The position numbers and the translations under genes were made by a program. The notes beneath the pieces were generated by a model. The model ran no database searches. It was not told the DNA's origin and saw only the letters and a program-made list of their open reading frames with translations. From positions 558,001 through 622,000 of the forward strand of contig NZ_AZNZ01000001.1 of NCBI RefSeq assembly GCF_000510725.1: a DNA stretch of 64,000 nt. Direction: 5' to 3'. This document shows positions 31,302 through 40,703 of this stretch, piece by piece. This stretch comes from Pseudoxanthomonas sp. J31 (GTDB lineage Bacteria > Pseudomonadota > Gammaproteobacteria > Xanthomonadales > Xanthomonadaceae). Each line of letters starts with the position of its first letter. The stretch's first letter is position 1.

Positions 31302-33158
31302 TCAGTAGACGTCGCGGGCGTAGCGCCCTTCGGCTTGCAGCGTGGTGAGGTATTCGGCCGCCGCTTCGCGGTCGCCGCCGTTGTGCGCGGCAACCACGTC
31401 CAGCAGCGCCGCATGCACGTCCTTGCCCATGGCGATCGCGCCGCAAACGTACAGGTGCGCGCCGTCCTGCAGCCAGGCGTACAGCTCGGCGCCGCGCTCG
31501 CGGAGCCGGTCCTGCACGTAGACCTTGGCGGGCTGGTCGCGGGAGAAGGCCAGGTCGAGGCGATGCAGTTCCTTGCGCTGCAGGGCTTCCTGCCACTCGG
31601 CCTGGTAAAGGAAACCGGTGTTGAAGTGCTGGGCGCCGAAGAACAGCCAGTTGCGGCCGCTGGCGCCGGTCTCGGCGCGCTCCTGGACGAAGCCGCGGAA
31701 CGGGGCCACGCCGGTGCCCGGGCCGATCATGATGATGTCGCGGCTGGCATCGGCCGGGACCCGGAAGCGCTCGTTCGGCTCCACGTACACCGGTACCTGC
31801 GCGCCTTCCTCCAGCGCAGCCAGGAAGGCGCTGGCGGCGCCGAGGTGGTCGTGGCCGTGGGCGTGGTAGCGCAGCGCGTCCACGGTCAGGTGCGCTTCCT
31901 CGCCGACGCGCTTGCGGCTGGAGGCGATGGAGTACAGGCGTTGGGCCTGTGGCCGCAGCGCGGCCACCAGGGCCTGGTGGTCCCAATCCGCCGGCCAGCG
32001 ACGCAGCACGTCCACCAGCTGGTGGTCCGCGAGCAGCGCCGCCAGGCCGGCAGGCTGGGTCGGGTCGAGTAGCTGTCGCAGCGACGCGGAGCCGGAGCGC
32101 TCGGCATGCGCGGCCAGGAACGGTCGCGACAGCCGGGTCAGCTCGCGCCGGGTGGCCAGCCACTCGTGCAGGGGCAGAGTCTCCCCTTCGATGGTGACGG
32201 CAGCGTTACCGTCCAGGCGGGCGGCCTCCAGCACGGAGGCCACCAGGGGTTCGGGATTGCGGTGGCGGATGCCCAGCGCATCGCCGGGTTCGTAGGCCAG
32301 GCCGGAGCCTTCCAGCGACAGCTCGATGTGGCGGACGTCCTTCTCCACCGGCCCGTACTTGCGGAAACCGACCGCGCGGAACTCGCGCCCGGTGATGCGC
32401 TGGTTGGCCAGCACCTCGGCCGGGAACGGGCGCTCGTGCGACCAGCCGGCCGCGGCCGGCCGCAGCGGGGTGACCGTAGCCAGGTGCGCGCCGGACGCAG
32501 GCGCGGCGGCCCGCAGCAGTTCGCCGGCCTTGGCCAGGGCCGCTTCACGCCAGGGCGCGGCGACGCTGTCGATGTCCAGGTCGGCCTGGCCCAGGTCGTG
32601 GATGCGCTGCGCGCCCAGTTCGGCCAGGCGCGCGTCCAGCTTGCGCGCGATGCCGCAGAAATCGGCGTAGCTGGTATCGCCCAGGCCCAGCACCGCGTAC
32701 TTCAGCTCCGGCAGCTTCGGCGCGCGCTTGCCGGAAAGGAACTCGGTGAAACCAATCGCGTCGTCCGGCGGATCGCCCTCGCCCTGGGTGCTGATGACGA
32801 TGTACAGCAGGCGCTCGCTGGCCAGCTCGCGGGTGGGGTAGGCGTCGGCGCGCACCAGGCGCACCGCCAGGCCGGCCGCTTCCGCGGCGGTGGCCAGCTT
32901 CTCCGCCTCGCGCCGGGCATTGCCGGTCTGGCTGCCGTAGAGCACGGTCAGGCGCTGGCCGGACTGCGGGGCCGCGGCCGCGCCGCCGCCGGGCAGCACC
33001 GCCAGTTGCGGCGCGCCGTGGCCCTGGGCCAGGCCGGCGGTGTAGCCGGACAGCCACCACAGCGCGGGCGCATCCAGGCCTTCCACCAGCCGCGCCAGCA
33101 GGACCTTGCGGTCCTCGTCGAGCGGACCGGGCGGAAAGGCGGGGGACGCAGCGGTCAT
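31302..33158 (-). CDS. cysJ: Sulfite reductase, flavoprotein alpha subunit
   Basis: 618 aa. NADPH to FAD to FMN electron transfer feeding CysI. An N-terminal extension of about 65 residues is followed by a flavodoxin-like FMN domain ([43 protein letters not shown]), then the FAD domain ([20 protein letters not shown]) and NADPH domain ([32 protein letters not shown]), ending YARDVY as in CysJ proteins. First gene of the leftward cysJ-cysI-cysH unit, divergent from cysD, with CysB control likely from the shared 230-bp gap. Confidence 0.96.
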   Translation of the reverse strand: MTAASPAFPPGPLDEDRKVLLARLVEGLDAPALWWLSGYTAGLAQGHGAPQLAVLPGGGAAAAPQSGQRLTVLYGSQTGNARREAEKLATAAEAAGLAVRLVRADAYPTRELASERLLYIVISTQGEGDPPDDAIGFTEFLSGKRAPKLPELKYAVLGLGDTSYADFCGIARKLDARLAELGAQRIHDLGQADLDIDSVAAPWREAALAKAGELLRAAAPASGAHLATVTPLRPAAAGWSHERPFPAEVLANQRITGREFRAVGFRKYGPVEKDVRHIELSLEGSGLAYEPGDALGIRHRNPEPLVASVLEAARLDGNAAVTIEGETLPLHEWLATRRELTRLSRPFLAAHAERSGSASLRQLLDPTQPAGLAALLADHQLVDVLRRWPADWDHQALVAALRPQAQRLYSIASSRKRVGEEAHLTVDALRYHAHGHDHLGAASAFLAALEEGAQVPVYVEPNERFRVPADASRDIIMIGPGTGVAPFRGFVQERAETGASGRNWLFFGAQHFNTGFLYQAEWQEALQRKELHRLDLAFSRDQPAKVYVQDRLRERGAELYAWLQDGAHLYVCGAIAMGKDVHAALLDVVAAHNGGDREAAAEYLTTLQAEGRYARDVY

Positions 33159-33226
33159 TGGCAGGGGCCTTGTGGACGCAGTCGCAACTCGACGGGAGTC
33201 CGATGGTAGGAAGCCCGGTCCCGCTA

Positions 33227-33257
33227 TTGAAACGGCTTGTGGTTATTGGCTTATGCT
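33227..33257 (+). promoter_or_regulatory. Putative cysD promoter in the cysJ/cysD divergent gap
   Basis: TTGAAA (33227-33232) followed after 18-19 bp by TTATGC/TATGCT (33251-33257). The whole patch to about 33275 is AT-rich against a GC-rich background and has the character of a CysB-dependent promoter region. The 5' untranslated region would be about 125 nt. Assignment is by hexamer match only. Confidence 0.4.
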
Positions 33258-33388
33258 CGCCGCTTATTTCATCTGCGCGGGCCCGCGTGCGGATACTGCG
33301 GCTCCATCGCACGCCCCCCGTTCCATGCGGGCCGGTACTGCGAAGCGCCCCGGCAACGCCTGCCGCGGCCCCATTCCCCAGGTCGCAG

Positions 33389-34300
33389 ATGAGCCTTTCC
33401 CACCGCCTGTCCCACCTCGACCGCCTGGAGGCGGAGAGCATCCACATCCTGCGCGAGGTGGCGGCCGAGTTCCGCAACCCGGTGCTGCTGTACTCGGTGG
33501 GCAAGGACAGTTCGGTGCTGCTGCACCTGCTGCTGAAGGCGTTCGCCCCGGCGATCCCGCCGATCCCGCTGCTGCACGTGGACACGCGCTGGAAGTTCCG
33601 CGAGATGATCGCCTTCCGCGACCGCCGCGCGGCCGAGACCGGCGTGGAACTGCGGGTGCACGTCAATCCCGAGGGCATCGCCCAGGACATCGGCCCGGTC
33701 AGCCACGGCGCCAGCGTGCACACCGAAGTGATGAAGACCCAGGGCCTGAAGCAGGCGCTGGAGAAGTGGAAGTTCGACGCTGCCATCGGCGGAGCGCGCC
33801 GCGACGAGGAGAAGTCGCGGGCCAAGGAACGGGTGTTCTCGTTCCGCAACGAGCACCACCGCTGGGACCCCAAGCGCCAGCGCCCGGAGCTGTGGAACCT
33901 GTACAACGCGCGCGTGCGCAGCGGCGAGAGCGTGCGCGTGTTCCCGCTGTCCAACTGGACCGAGCTGGACGTGTGGCTCTACATCTACCGCGAGAAGATC
34001 CCGGTGGTGCCGCTGTACTTCGCCGCCGAGCGCCCGGTGGTCGAGCGCGACGGCGCGCTGATCATGGTCGACGACGAGCGCCTGCCGCTGCGGCCGGGCG
34101 AGGTGCCGCGGATGCGCAAGGTCCGCTTCCGCACCCTCGGCTGCTACCCGCTGACCGGTGCGATCGAATCGGAAGCCGACAGCCTGGAGGCGATCATCGC
34201 CGAGATGCTGGTGGCCACCACCTCCGAGCGCCAGGGCCGGGTGATCGACCACGACCCGTCCTCGTCGATGGAGAAGAAGAAGCTCGAGGGGTATTTTTGA
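33389..34300 (+). CDS. cysD: Sulfate adenylyltransferase subunit 2
   Basis: 303 aa. ATP sulfurylase catalytic subunit producing APS from sulfate and ATP, driven by the CysN GTPase. The PP-loop motif is [15 protein letters not shown] near residue 32; other conserved blocks are [44 protein letters not shown] and [13 protein letters not shown] at the C-terminus. I chose ATG 33389 ([20 protein letters not shown]); longer in-frame starts run back into the promoter region. The stop codon overlaps the cysN ATG by one base. Confidence 0.96.
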   Translation: MSLSHRLSHLDRLEAESIHILREVAAEFRNPVLLYSVGKDSSVLLHLLLKAFAPAIPPIPLLHVDTRWKFREMIAFRDRRAAETGVELRVHVNPEGIAQDIGPVSHGASVHTEVMKTQGLKQALEKWKFDAAIGGARRDEEKSRAKERVFSFRNEHHRWDPKRQRPELWNLYNARVRSGESVRVFPLSNWTELDVWLYIYREKIPVVPLYFAAERPVVERDGALIMVDDERLPLRPGEVPRMRKVRFRTLGCYPLTGAIESEADSLEAIIAEMLVATTSERQGRVIDHDPSSSMEKKKLEGYF

Positions 34301-36270
34301 TGGGCAGCAGTGATTCGTCATTCGTGATTGGTGATTCGAAGGCGCAGGCCACCGCCGTTGCTTCTTCCAATCACGAATCACCAATCACCAATGACGGCGC
34401 GGATAGCGCGGTTTCACTCTATCTGCGCCAGCACGAAAGCAAGCCGCTGCTGCGCTTCATCACCTGCGGCAGCGTCGACGACGGCAAGAGCACCCTGATC
34501 GGGCGGCTGCTGTACGAGAGCAAGCGCCTGTTCGACGACCAGCTGGCGGCACTGGAGGCCGACAGCCGGCGCCACGGCACCCAGGGCGGGCGCATCGACT
34601 ACGCCCTGCTGCTGGATGGCCTGGCCGCCGAGCGCGAGCAGGGCATCACCATCGACGTGGCCTACCGCTATTTCGATACCGACAAGCGCAAGTTCATCGT
34701 CGCCGACTGCCCCGGCCACGAGCAGTACACCCGCAACATGGCCACCGGCGCCTCCACCGCCGACCTGGCCGTGGTCCTGGTGGACGCGCGCAAGGGCCTG
34801 CTGGCGCAGACCCGCCGCCACAGCTACATCGTCTCGCTGCTGGGCATCCGCCACGTGGTGCTGGCGGTGAACAAGATGGACCTGGTCGGCTACGACCAGG
34901 CCGTGTTCGAGGCGATCGCCTCCGGCTATCGCGAACTTGCCGCGCAGCTGCGCATTCCCGACGTGCAGGTGATCCCGCTGTCGGCGCTGGAAGGCGACAA
35001 CCTGCTGCGGCGCTCGCCCAACACCCCGTGGTACGACGGCCCGGCGCTGCTGGAGCACCTGGAGTCGGTGGAGGTCGAAGACGGCCAGGCCCGCACCGGC
35101 CTGCGCCTGCCGGTGCAGTGGGTGAACCGGCCCAACCAGGACTTCCGCGGTTTCGCCGGCACGATTGCTGCCGGCGTGGCGCGCCCGGGCGACCCGGTGG
35201 TGGTGCTGCCTTCGGCGCGGCGCTCGACCATTGCCCAGGTGCTGGGCCCGGACGGCCCGCTGCCGCGCGCCGAGGCCGGCCAGGCGGTGACCCTGACCCT
35301 GGCCGACGAGATCGACGTCAGCCGTGGCGACCTGATCGCCGCCGCCGGCGACCCGCCCGCGGTGGCCGACCAGTTCGCCGCCCACCTGCTGTGGATGAGC
35401 GACGCCCCGCTGCTGCCGGGCCGGCCGTACTGGCTGAAGATCGGCACCCGCACCGTGGCCGCCAGCATCAGCGAGATCAAGCACCGGGTGGACGTGAACA
35501 CCCAGGAGCACCTGGCGGCCAAGCGCCTGCAGCTCAACGAGGTCGGCTACTGCAACCTGAGCCTGGAGGAGCCGGTCGCCTTCGCGCCTTACGCGGAGAA
35601 CCGCACCCTGGGCGGCTTCATCCTGATCGACCGCCAGAACAACGACACCGTCGCCGCCGGCACCCTGGACTTCGCCCTGCGCCGCGCCGACAACGTGCAC
35701 TGGCAGCACCTGGACGTGGACAAGGCCGCCCGCGCCCGGATCAAGGGCCAGGTGCCGAGGGTGCTGTGGTTCACCGGCCTGTCCGGCGCCGGCAAGTCCA
35801 CCGTGGCCAACCTGGTGGACAAGCGCCTGCATGCGCTGGGCTACCACACCTTCGTCCTGGACGGCGACAACGTCCGCCACGGCCTCAACCGCGACCTCGG
35901 CTTCACCGACGAGGACCGGGTGGAGAACATCCGCCGCGTGGCCGAGGTGGCCAGGCTGATGGCCGACGCCGGCCTGATCGTGCTGGTCAGCTTCATCTCC
36001 CCGTTCCGCGCCGAGCGGCGGATGGCGCGCGAGCGCTTCGCCCCGGGGGAGTTCATCGAGGTGTTCGTGGACGTGCCGCTGGAAGTGGCCGAGGCGCGCG
36101 ACGTCAAGGGCCTGTACCGCAAGGCCCGGGCCGGGCTGATCCCGAACTTCACCGGGATCGACTCGCCCTACGAGCCGCCGGAGGCACCCGAGGTGCACCT
36201 GCACGCCGACCGCGAGGACCCGCAGGCGCTGGTCGCGCGGGTGCTGGCGGCACTGGACCTGCAGCCATAG
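34300..36270 (+). CDS. cysNC: Bifunctional sulfate adenylyltransferase subunit 1 / adenylylsulfate kinase
   Basis: 656 aa fusion. The CysN half is an EF-Tu-like GTPase: P-loop GSVDDGKS (57-64), [21 protein letters not shown]. The CysC half is a kinase making PAPS: P-loop GLSGAGKS (about 493-500), [48 protein letters not shown]. The first 37 residues are unusual: they are encoded by an inverted pair of 7-bp repeat arrays, and the family-conserved sequence starts only at [16 protein letters not shown]. The ATG overlaps the cysD stop (TGATG), so translation through the repeat is expected unless a later start is used; no good alternative is visible. APS made by CysD/N is passed to the fused kinase. 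Confidence 0.95.
   Translation: MGSSDSSFVIGDSKAQATAVASSNHESPITNDGADSAVSLYLRQHESKPLLRFITCGSVDDGKSTLIGRLLYESKRLFDDQLAALEADSRRHGTQGGRIDYALLLDGLAAEREQGITIDVAYRYFDTDKRKFIVADCPGHEQYTRNMATGASTADLAVVLVDARKGLLAQTRRHSYIVSLLGIRHVVLAVNKMDLVGYDQAVFEAIASGYRELAAQLRIPDVQVIPLSALEGDNLLRRSPNTPWYDGPALLEHLESVEVEDGQARTGLRLPVQWVNRPNQDFRGFAGTIAAGVARPGDPVVVLPSARRSTIAQVLGPDGPLPRAEAGQAVTLTLADEIDVSRGDLIAAAGDPPAVADQFAAHLLWMSDAPLLPGRPYWLKIGTRTVAASISEIKHRVDVNTQEHLAAKRLQLNEVGYCNLSLEEPVAFAPYAENRTLGGFILIDRQNNDTVAAGTLDFALRRADNVHWQHLDVDKAARARIKGQVPRVLWFTGLSGAGKSTVANLVDKRLHALGYHTFVLDGDNVRHGLNRDLGFTDEDRVENIRRVAEVARLMADAGLIVLVSFISPFRAERRMARERFAPGEFIEVFVDVPLEVAEARDVKGLYRKARAGLIPNFTGIDSPYEPPEAPEVHLHADREDPQALVARVLAALDLQP
34310..34395. 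repeat. Inverted pair of heptamer arrays inside the cysN reading frame
   Basis: Left arm 34310-34337 holds GTGATTC, GTCATTC, GTGATTG, GTGATTC. Right arm 34368-34395 holds the inverted copies CAATCAC, GAATCAC, CAATCAC, CAATGAC. A 30-nt spacer separates them. The array stays open in the cysN frame and encodes residues 4-32 of the predicted protein. The arms can pair into a long imperfect RNA hairpin near the start codon. Same repeat family as 31244-31271. Confidence 0.85.
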
Positions 36271-36370
36271 CGGAAGTTCCCGGGGGCGGGGGCCAACCAA
36301 AGCCACATAGAGCCGTTCACGCCCGCTGGCTACACTCCGCGGTTTGCGCATGAATCCAGCGAGGCGATCG

Positions 36371-37474
36371 ATGGCGGCACGAATCCCGGCGTTGCTCCTG
36401 TGCGGGCTGCTGGCACTGGCCGGCTGCGACCGCCAGGCGCCGGCCGCCCGCGGCGGCGGGGCCGCGATCCCGGTGACCACCGCCGTGGTCCAGCCGCGGC
36501 CGTGGAGCGATACCGTCCAGGGCCTGGGCACGGTGCGTGCCCGCGAGTCGGTGACCCTGAGCGCCAAGGTCAGCGAGATCGTCGAGCAGGTGCACTTCGA
36601 CAGCGGGCAGAAGGTGGCCGCCGGCCAGCCCCTGGTGACCCTGCGGGTGGACGCCCAGCGCGCCGCCCTGGTCGAGGCCGAGGCCGCCGCCGCCGAGGCC
36701 GAGCAGCAGTTCCGCCGCCTGGAGAGCCTGGCCGCGCAGCAGCTGGTCTCGCGCGCCACCCTCGATACCCAGCGCGCCACCCGCGACGCGGCCCTGGCAC
36801 GGGTGCGGCAGATGCAGTCGGACATCGGCGACCGCCAGATCCGGGCGCCGTTCGCCGGCGTGCTGGGCATCCGCCAGGTCAGCCCCGGCGCGTTGCTGAC
36901 CCCCAACGCGGTGATCGCCACCCTGGACGACATCTCCCGGGTCTACGTCGACTTCCAGGTCCCGGAGGCGGCGCTGTCGCGGGTGGCGCAGGGCGCCGTG
37001 GTCAGCGCCCGCGGCGCGGCCTGGCCCGGCCGCAGCTTCGAGGGCCGGGTGCAGACCGTGGACGCGCGGATCGACCCGCAGACCCGCGCGGTGACCGTGC
37101 GCGCCGAGTTCGACAACCCCGAAGGCCTGTTGCGCCCGGGCATGCTGCTGGACGTGAGCCTGTTCCAGCCGCCGCGCGAGGCGCTGGTGGTGCCGGAGCT
37201 GGCGGTGGTGCAGGTGGGCCGCGACTCGTTCGTGTACCGGGTCGACGGCGAGGGCGTGGTGGAGCAGGTGCCGGTGCGCACCGGCCTGCGCCGCGAGGGG
37301 CTGGCCGAGATCGCCGAGGGCCTGGCCGCCGGCGACCGCATCGTGGTCGAGGGCACCGGCAAGCTGCGCCCGGGGGTGAAGGTGGTCGATGCCGCCGCGC
37401 CGGCCGCGGCCGAAGGCGGGGCCGCGGCCCCCGCCGGCCATGCCGCCGACGCCGGCGCGGGCGGCCAGGGCTGA
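36371..37474 (+). CDS. RND efflux periplasmic adaptor (membrane fusion lipoprotein)
   Basis: 367 aa. Lipoprotein signal MAARIPALLLCGLLALAGC with lipobox LAGC. The lipoyl halves and hairpin follow (QGLGTVRARESVTLSAKVSE, VHFDSGQKVAAGQPLVTL, IRAPFAGVLGIRQVSPGALL), then beta-barrel and membrane-proximal parts. I chose ATG 36371, with GAGG upstream and a clean signal peptide, over codons at 36344 and 36350. Its stop lies 4 bp before the pump gene, so both are cotranscribed. The C-terminal tail is Ala/Gly-rich. Substrate unknown; no outer-membrane channel or local regulator gene is adjacent. Confidence 0.93.
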   Translation: MAARIPALLLCGLLALAGCDRQAPAARGGGAAIPVTTAVVQPRPWSDTVQGLGTVRARESVTLSAKVSEIVEQVHFDSGQKVAAGQPLVTLRVDAQRAALVEAEAAAAEAEQQFRRLESLAAQQLVSRATLDTQRATRDAALARVRQMQSDIGDRQIRAPFAGVLGIRQVSPGALLTPNAVIATLDDISRVYVDFQVPEAALSRVAQGAVVSARGAAWPGRSFEGRVQTVDARIDPQTRAVTVRAEFDNPEGLLRPGMLLDVSLFQPPREALVVPELAVVQVGRDSFVYRVDGEGVVEQVPVRTGLRREGLAEIAEGLAAGDRIVVEGTGKLRPGVKVVDAAAPAAAEGGAAAPAGHAADAGAGGQG

Positions 37475-37478
37475 GCCG

Positions 37479-40400
37479 ATGAAGCTGTCCGACCTGTCGA
37501 TCCGCCGCCCCGTCTTCGCGATGGTGGTGAGCCTGCTGCTGGTGGTGCTGGGCGGCATGTCGTTCATGCGCCTGACCCTGCGCGAGCTGCCCAACATCGA
37601 CCCGCCGATCGTCTCGGTCGAGGTGCGCTATCCCGGCGCCTCGGCGGCGGTGGTCGAGACCCGCGTGACCCAGATCCTCGAGGACGGCCTGGCCGGCATC
37701 GAGGGCATCCGCACCATCCAGTCGCAGAGCCGCAACGGCCGCGCCGGCGTCACCATCGAGTTCAACCTCAGCCGCGACATCGAGGCGGCGGCCAACGACG
37801 TGCGCGACCGCGTCAGCCGGGTCATGGACCGCCTGCCGGACGAGGCCGACCCGCCGGAGATCGCCAAGGTCGAGGCCGACGCCGACGTCATCATCTGGCT
37901 CAACATGCGCTCCACCGTGATGGACACGATGGAGCTGACCGACTACGCCGACCGCTACGTGGTCGACCGGCTCTCGGCGCTGGACGGCGTGGCCCGGGTG
38001 CAGCTGGGCGGCGCCCAGCGCTACGCCATGCGCATCTGGCTGGACCGCGATGCCATGGCCGCGCGCGGGATCACCGCCGGCGACGTCGAATCGGCGCTGC
38101 GCACGGAGAACGTGGAGCTGCCGGCCGGGCGCATCGAGTCGGCCACCCGCGACTTCACCCTGCGGGTGGAGCGCGGCTACCGGGCGCCGGAGCAGTTCGC
38201 GAACCTGCCGTTGCGCAAGGGCGCCGACGGCTACGTGGTGCGCCTGGGCGACGTGGCCCGGGTCGAACTGGGCCCGGAGGAGCGGCGCTCCTACCTGCGC
38301 AGCAACGGCGTGCCCAACGTCGGCCTGGGCATCGTCCGCACTTCCACTGCCAACGCCCTGGACGTGGCCCGCGCCGCGCGCGCCGAAGCGGAGGAGATCC
38401 AGAAGACGCTGCCGGAAGGCACGGACATCTTCGTGGCCTACGACAGCACCATCTTCATCGAAGCCTCGGTGGAGCGGGTGTACTGGACCCTGGCCGAGGC
38501 CATGGTCCTGGTGTTCGGGGTGATCTGGCTGTTCCTGGGCAGCCTGCGCGCGGCGCTGATCCCGGCGGTCACCGTGCCGGTGTGCCTGGTGACCGCATTC
38601 ATTGCCCTGTATGCCTTCGGCTTCTCGATCAACCTGCTGACCCTGCTGGCGCTGGTGCTGTGCATCGGCCTGGTGGTGGACGACGCCATCGTGGTGCTGG
38701 AGAACGTGCAGCGCCGCGCCGACCTCGGCGAGCCGCCGCTGGTGGCCGCGCGCCGCGGCACCGCGCAGGTGGCGTTCGCGGTGATCGCCACCACCGCGGT
38801 GCTGGTGGCGGTGTTCCTGCCGGTGGGCTTCATGGAGGGCAATACCGGGCGCCTGTTCCGCGAGCTGTCGGTGGCGCTGGCGGCGGCGGTGGCGATCTCG
38901 GCCTTCGTCGCCCTGACCCTGACCCCGATGATGTGCTCCAAGCTGGTGCGCCCGCATGCGGCGCCGCGCGGGCTCAACGCCTGGACCCAGCGCGTGCTGG
39001 CCCGGGTCAGCGACGGCTACGGCCGCCAGGTCACGCGCCTGGTCGGGCTGCCGGGCCGGCGCCTGCTGGCGCTGCTGCTGCTGGCCATGGCCCTGTGCCT
39101 GGCGGCGGTGGCGGCGCTGGGCCTGCGCGTGCCCAGCGAGCTGGCACCGGCCGAGGACCGCGGCCGCTTCTTCGTGATGGTCGACGGCCCCGAGGGTGCC
39201 GGCTTCGACTACACCGTCTCCCAGATCCAGCAGGTGGAGGAGATCATCCTGCGCCGGGTGGGCGGGGACCAGCCGGTGCAGCGCGCCAACTCGCGCGTGC
39301 CGCGCGGCTTCGGTGGCAGCGAGGAAATGCACACCGGTCAAGTGGTGGTGTTCCTGCAGGACTGGCGCCAGCGCAAGGCCAGCACCGACGAGGTGGTGGC
39401 GGAGCTGCGCCGCGAGCTGGGCACGCTGCCGGGGGTGCAGGTGCGCGCCAACGTGCCCGGTGGCCTGGTCAACACCCGCGGCCAGCGCTACCAGCTGGTG
39501 CTGGGCGGCCCCGACTACGCCGAGCTGGCGCAGTGGCGCGACCGCATCCTGCAGCGCATGGAGTCCAACCCCGGGATCCAGGACCCGGACTCGGACTACA
39601 AGGAAACCCGGCCGCAGATGCGGGTGGAGATCGACCGCAACCGCGCCGCCGACCTGGGCGTGTCGGTGCAGGAAATCGGCCGCACCCTGGAGACCATGAT
39701 GGGCTCGCGCCAGGTGACCACCTTCGTGGACAACGGCGAGGAGTACGACGTCATGCTCCAGGCCGACCGCGACAAGCGCATGGACCCGGCCGACCTGGAG
39801 CGCACCTGGGTGCGCGCCGCCAGCGGCGAGCTGGTGCCGCTGTCCAACCTGGTCACCCTGCGCGAGGTGGCCGAGGCGGGCAGCCTCAACCGCTTCAACC
39901 GCCTGCGCGCGATCACCATCAGCGCCGGCCTGGCGCCGGGCTACAGCATGGGCGAGGCGCTGGAATGGACCCGCCAGGTCGCCGCCGAGGAACTGCCCGA
40001 CTACGCCCAGATCGACTGGAAGGGCGAGTCGCGCGAGTACCAGGAGGCCGGCGGCGCGGTGCTGCTGACCTTCGCCATGGCCCTGCTGGTGGTGTACCTG
40101 GTGCTGGCGGCGCAGTTCGAGAGCTTCCTGCACCCGCTGGTGATCATGCTGACCGTGCCGCTGGCGGTGCTGGGCGCGCTCATCGGCCTGTGGGCCACCG
40201 GCGGCACGCTCAACCTGTTCAGCCAGATCGGCATCGTCATGCTGATCGGCCTGGCGGCCAAGAACGGCATCCTGATCGTGGAGTTCGCCAACCAGCTGCG
40301 CGACGAGGGCCGCTCCGTGGCCGCCGCGATCGCCGAGTCGGCGCGGGTGCGCCTGCGCCCGATCCTGATGACCTCGGTCGCCACCGTGGTCGGCGCGGTG

Positions 40401-40613
40401 CCGCTGGTGGTGGCCGGCGGCCCGGGTTCGGCCAGCCGCGCCACGATCGGCATCGTGATCATCTTCGGCGTGTCGTTCTCGACCCTGCTGTCGCTGTACG
40501 TGGTGCCCGCGTTCTACGCCCTGCTGGCGCCGTTCACCCGTTCGCCGGAGGCGCTGGCGCAGGAGCTGGAGCGGCTGGAAGCACGCACGCCGCCGGTGGG
40601 CGGTCACGGCTGA
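37479..40613 (+). CDS. RND-family multidrug efflux permease (HAE1 type)
   Basis: 1044 aa inner-membrane proton antiporter with twelve expected helices and two large periplasmic loops. The start MKLSDLSIRRPVFAMVVSLL is typical. Proton-relay residues are present: paired Asp in LCIGLVVDDAIVVLEN (TM4) and the Lys in GLAAKNGILIVEFANQLRD (TM10). GFMEGNTGRLFRELSVALA is a family signature. It forms a tripartite pump with the adaptor upstream and a TolC-like channel encoded elsewhere. Substrate range cannot be read from the sequence. Confidence 0.95.
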   Translation: MKLSDLSIRRPVFAMVVSLLLVVLGGMSFMRLTLRELPNIDPPIVSVEVRYPGASAAVVETRVTQILEDGLAGIEGIRTIQSQSRNGRAGVTIEFNLSRDIEAAANDVRDRVSRVMDRLPDEADPPEIAKVEADADVIIWLNMRSTVMDTMELTDYADRYVVDRLSALDGVARVQLGGAQRYAMRIWLDRDAMAARGITAGDVESALRTENVELPAGRIESATRDFTLRVERGYRAPEQFANLPLRKGADGYVVRLGDVARVELGPEERRSYLRSNGVPNVGLGIVRTSTANALDVARAARAEAEEIQKTLPEGTDIFVAYDSTIFIEASVERVYWTLAEAMVLVFGVIWLFLGSLRAALIPAVTVPVCLVTAFIALYAFGFSINLLTLLALVLCIGLVVDDAIVVLENVQRRADLGEPPLVAARRGTAQVAFAVIATTAVLVAVFLPVGFMEGNTGRLFRELSVALAAAVAISAFVALTLTPMMCSKLVRPHAAPRGLNAWTQRVLARVSDGYGRQVTRLVGLPGRRLLALLLLAMALCLAAVAALGLRVPSELAPAEDRGRFFVMVDGPEGAGFDYTVSQIQQVEEIILRRVGGDQPVQRANSRVPRGFGGSEEMHTGQVVVFLQDWRQRKASTDEVVAELRRELGTLPGVQVRANVPGGLVNTRGQRYQLVLGGPDYAELAQWRDRILQRMESNPGIQDPDSDYKETRPQMRVEIDRNRAADLGVSVQEIGRTLETMMGSRQVTTFVDNGEEYDVMLQADRDKRMDPADLERTWVRAASGELVPLSNLVTLREVAEAGSLNRFNRLRAITISAGLAPGYSMGEALEWTRQVAAEELPDYAQIDWKGESREYQEAGGAVLLTFAMALLVVYLVLAAQFESFLHPLVIMLTVPLAVLGALIGLWATGGTLNLFSQIGIVMLIGLAAKNGILIVEFANQLRDEGRSVAAAIAESARVRLRPILMTSVATVVGAVPLVVAGGPGSASRATIGIVIIFGVSFSTLLSLYVVPAFYALLAPFTRSPEALAQELERLEARTPPVGGHG

Positions 40614-40703
40614 AACCCGGGAAAGGGGCCTTGCGGCACTTTTCCCGGATTGCCCGGACTGGTACACCTGCAACCTTTCACACGTCGCAGGTTGGATGTC
40701 CTG

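Noticed and set aside
28654-32163. 1169-codon open frame on the - strand
   Set aside because: Covers cysH, cysI and part of cysJ in another frame. The three real genes have full conserved motifs, so this is a shadow.
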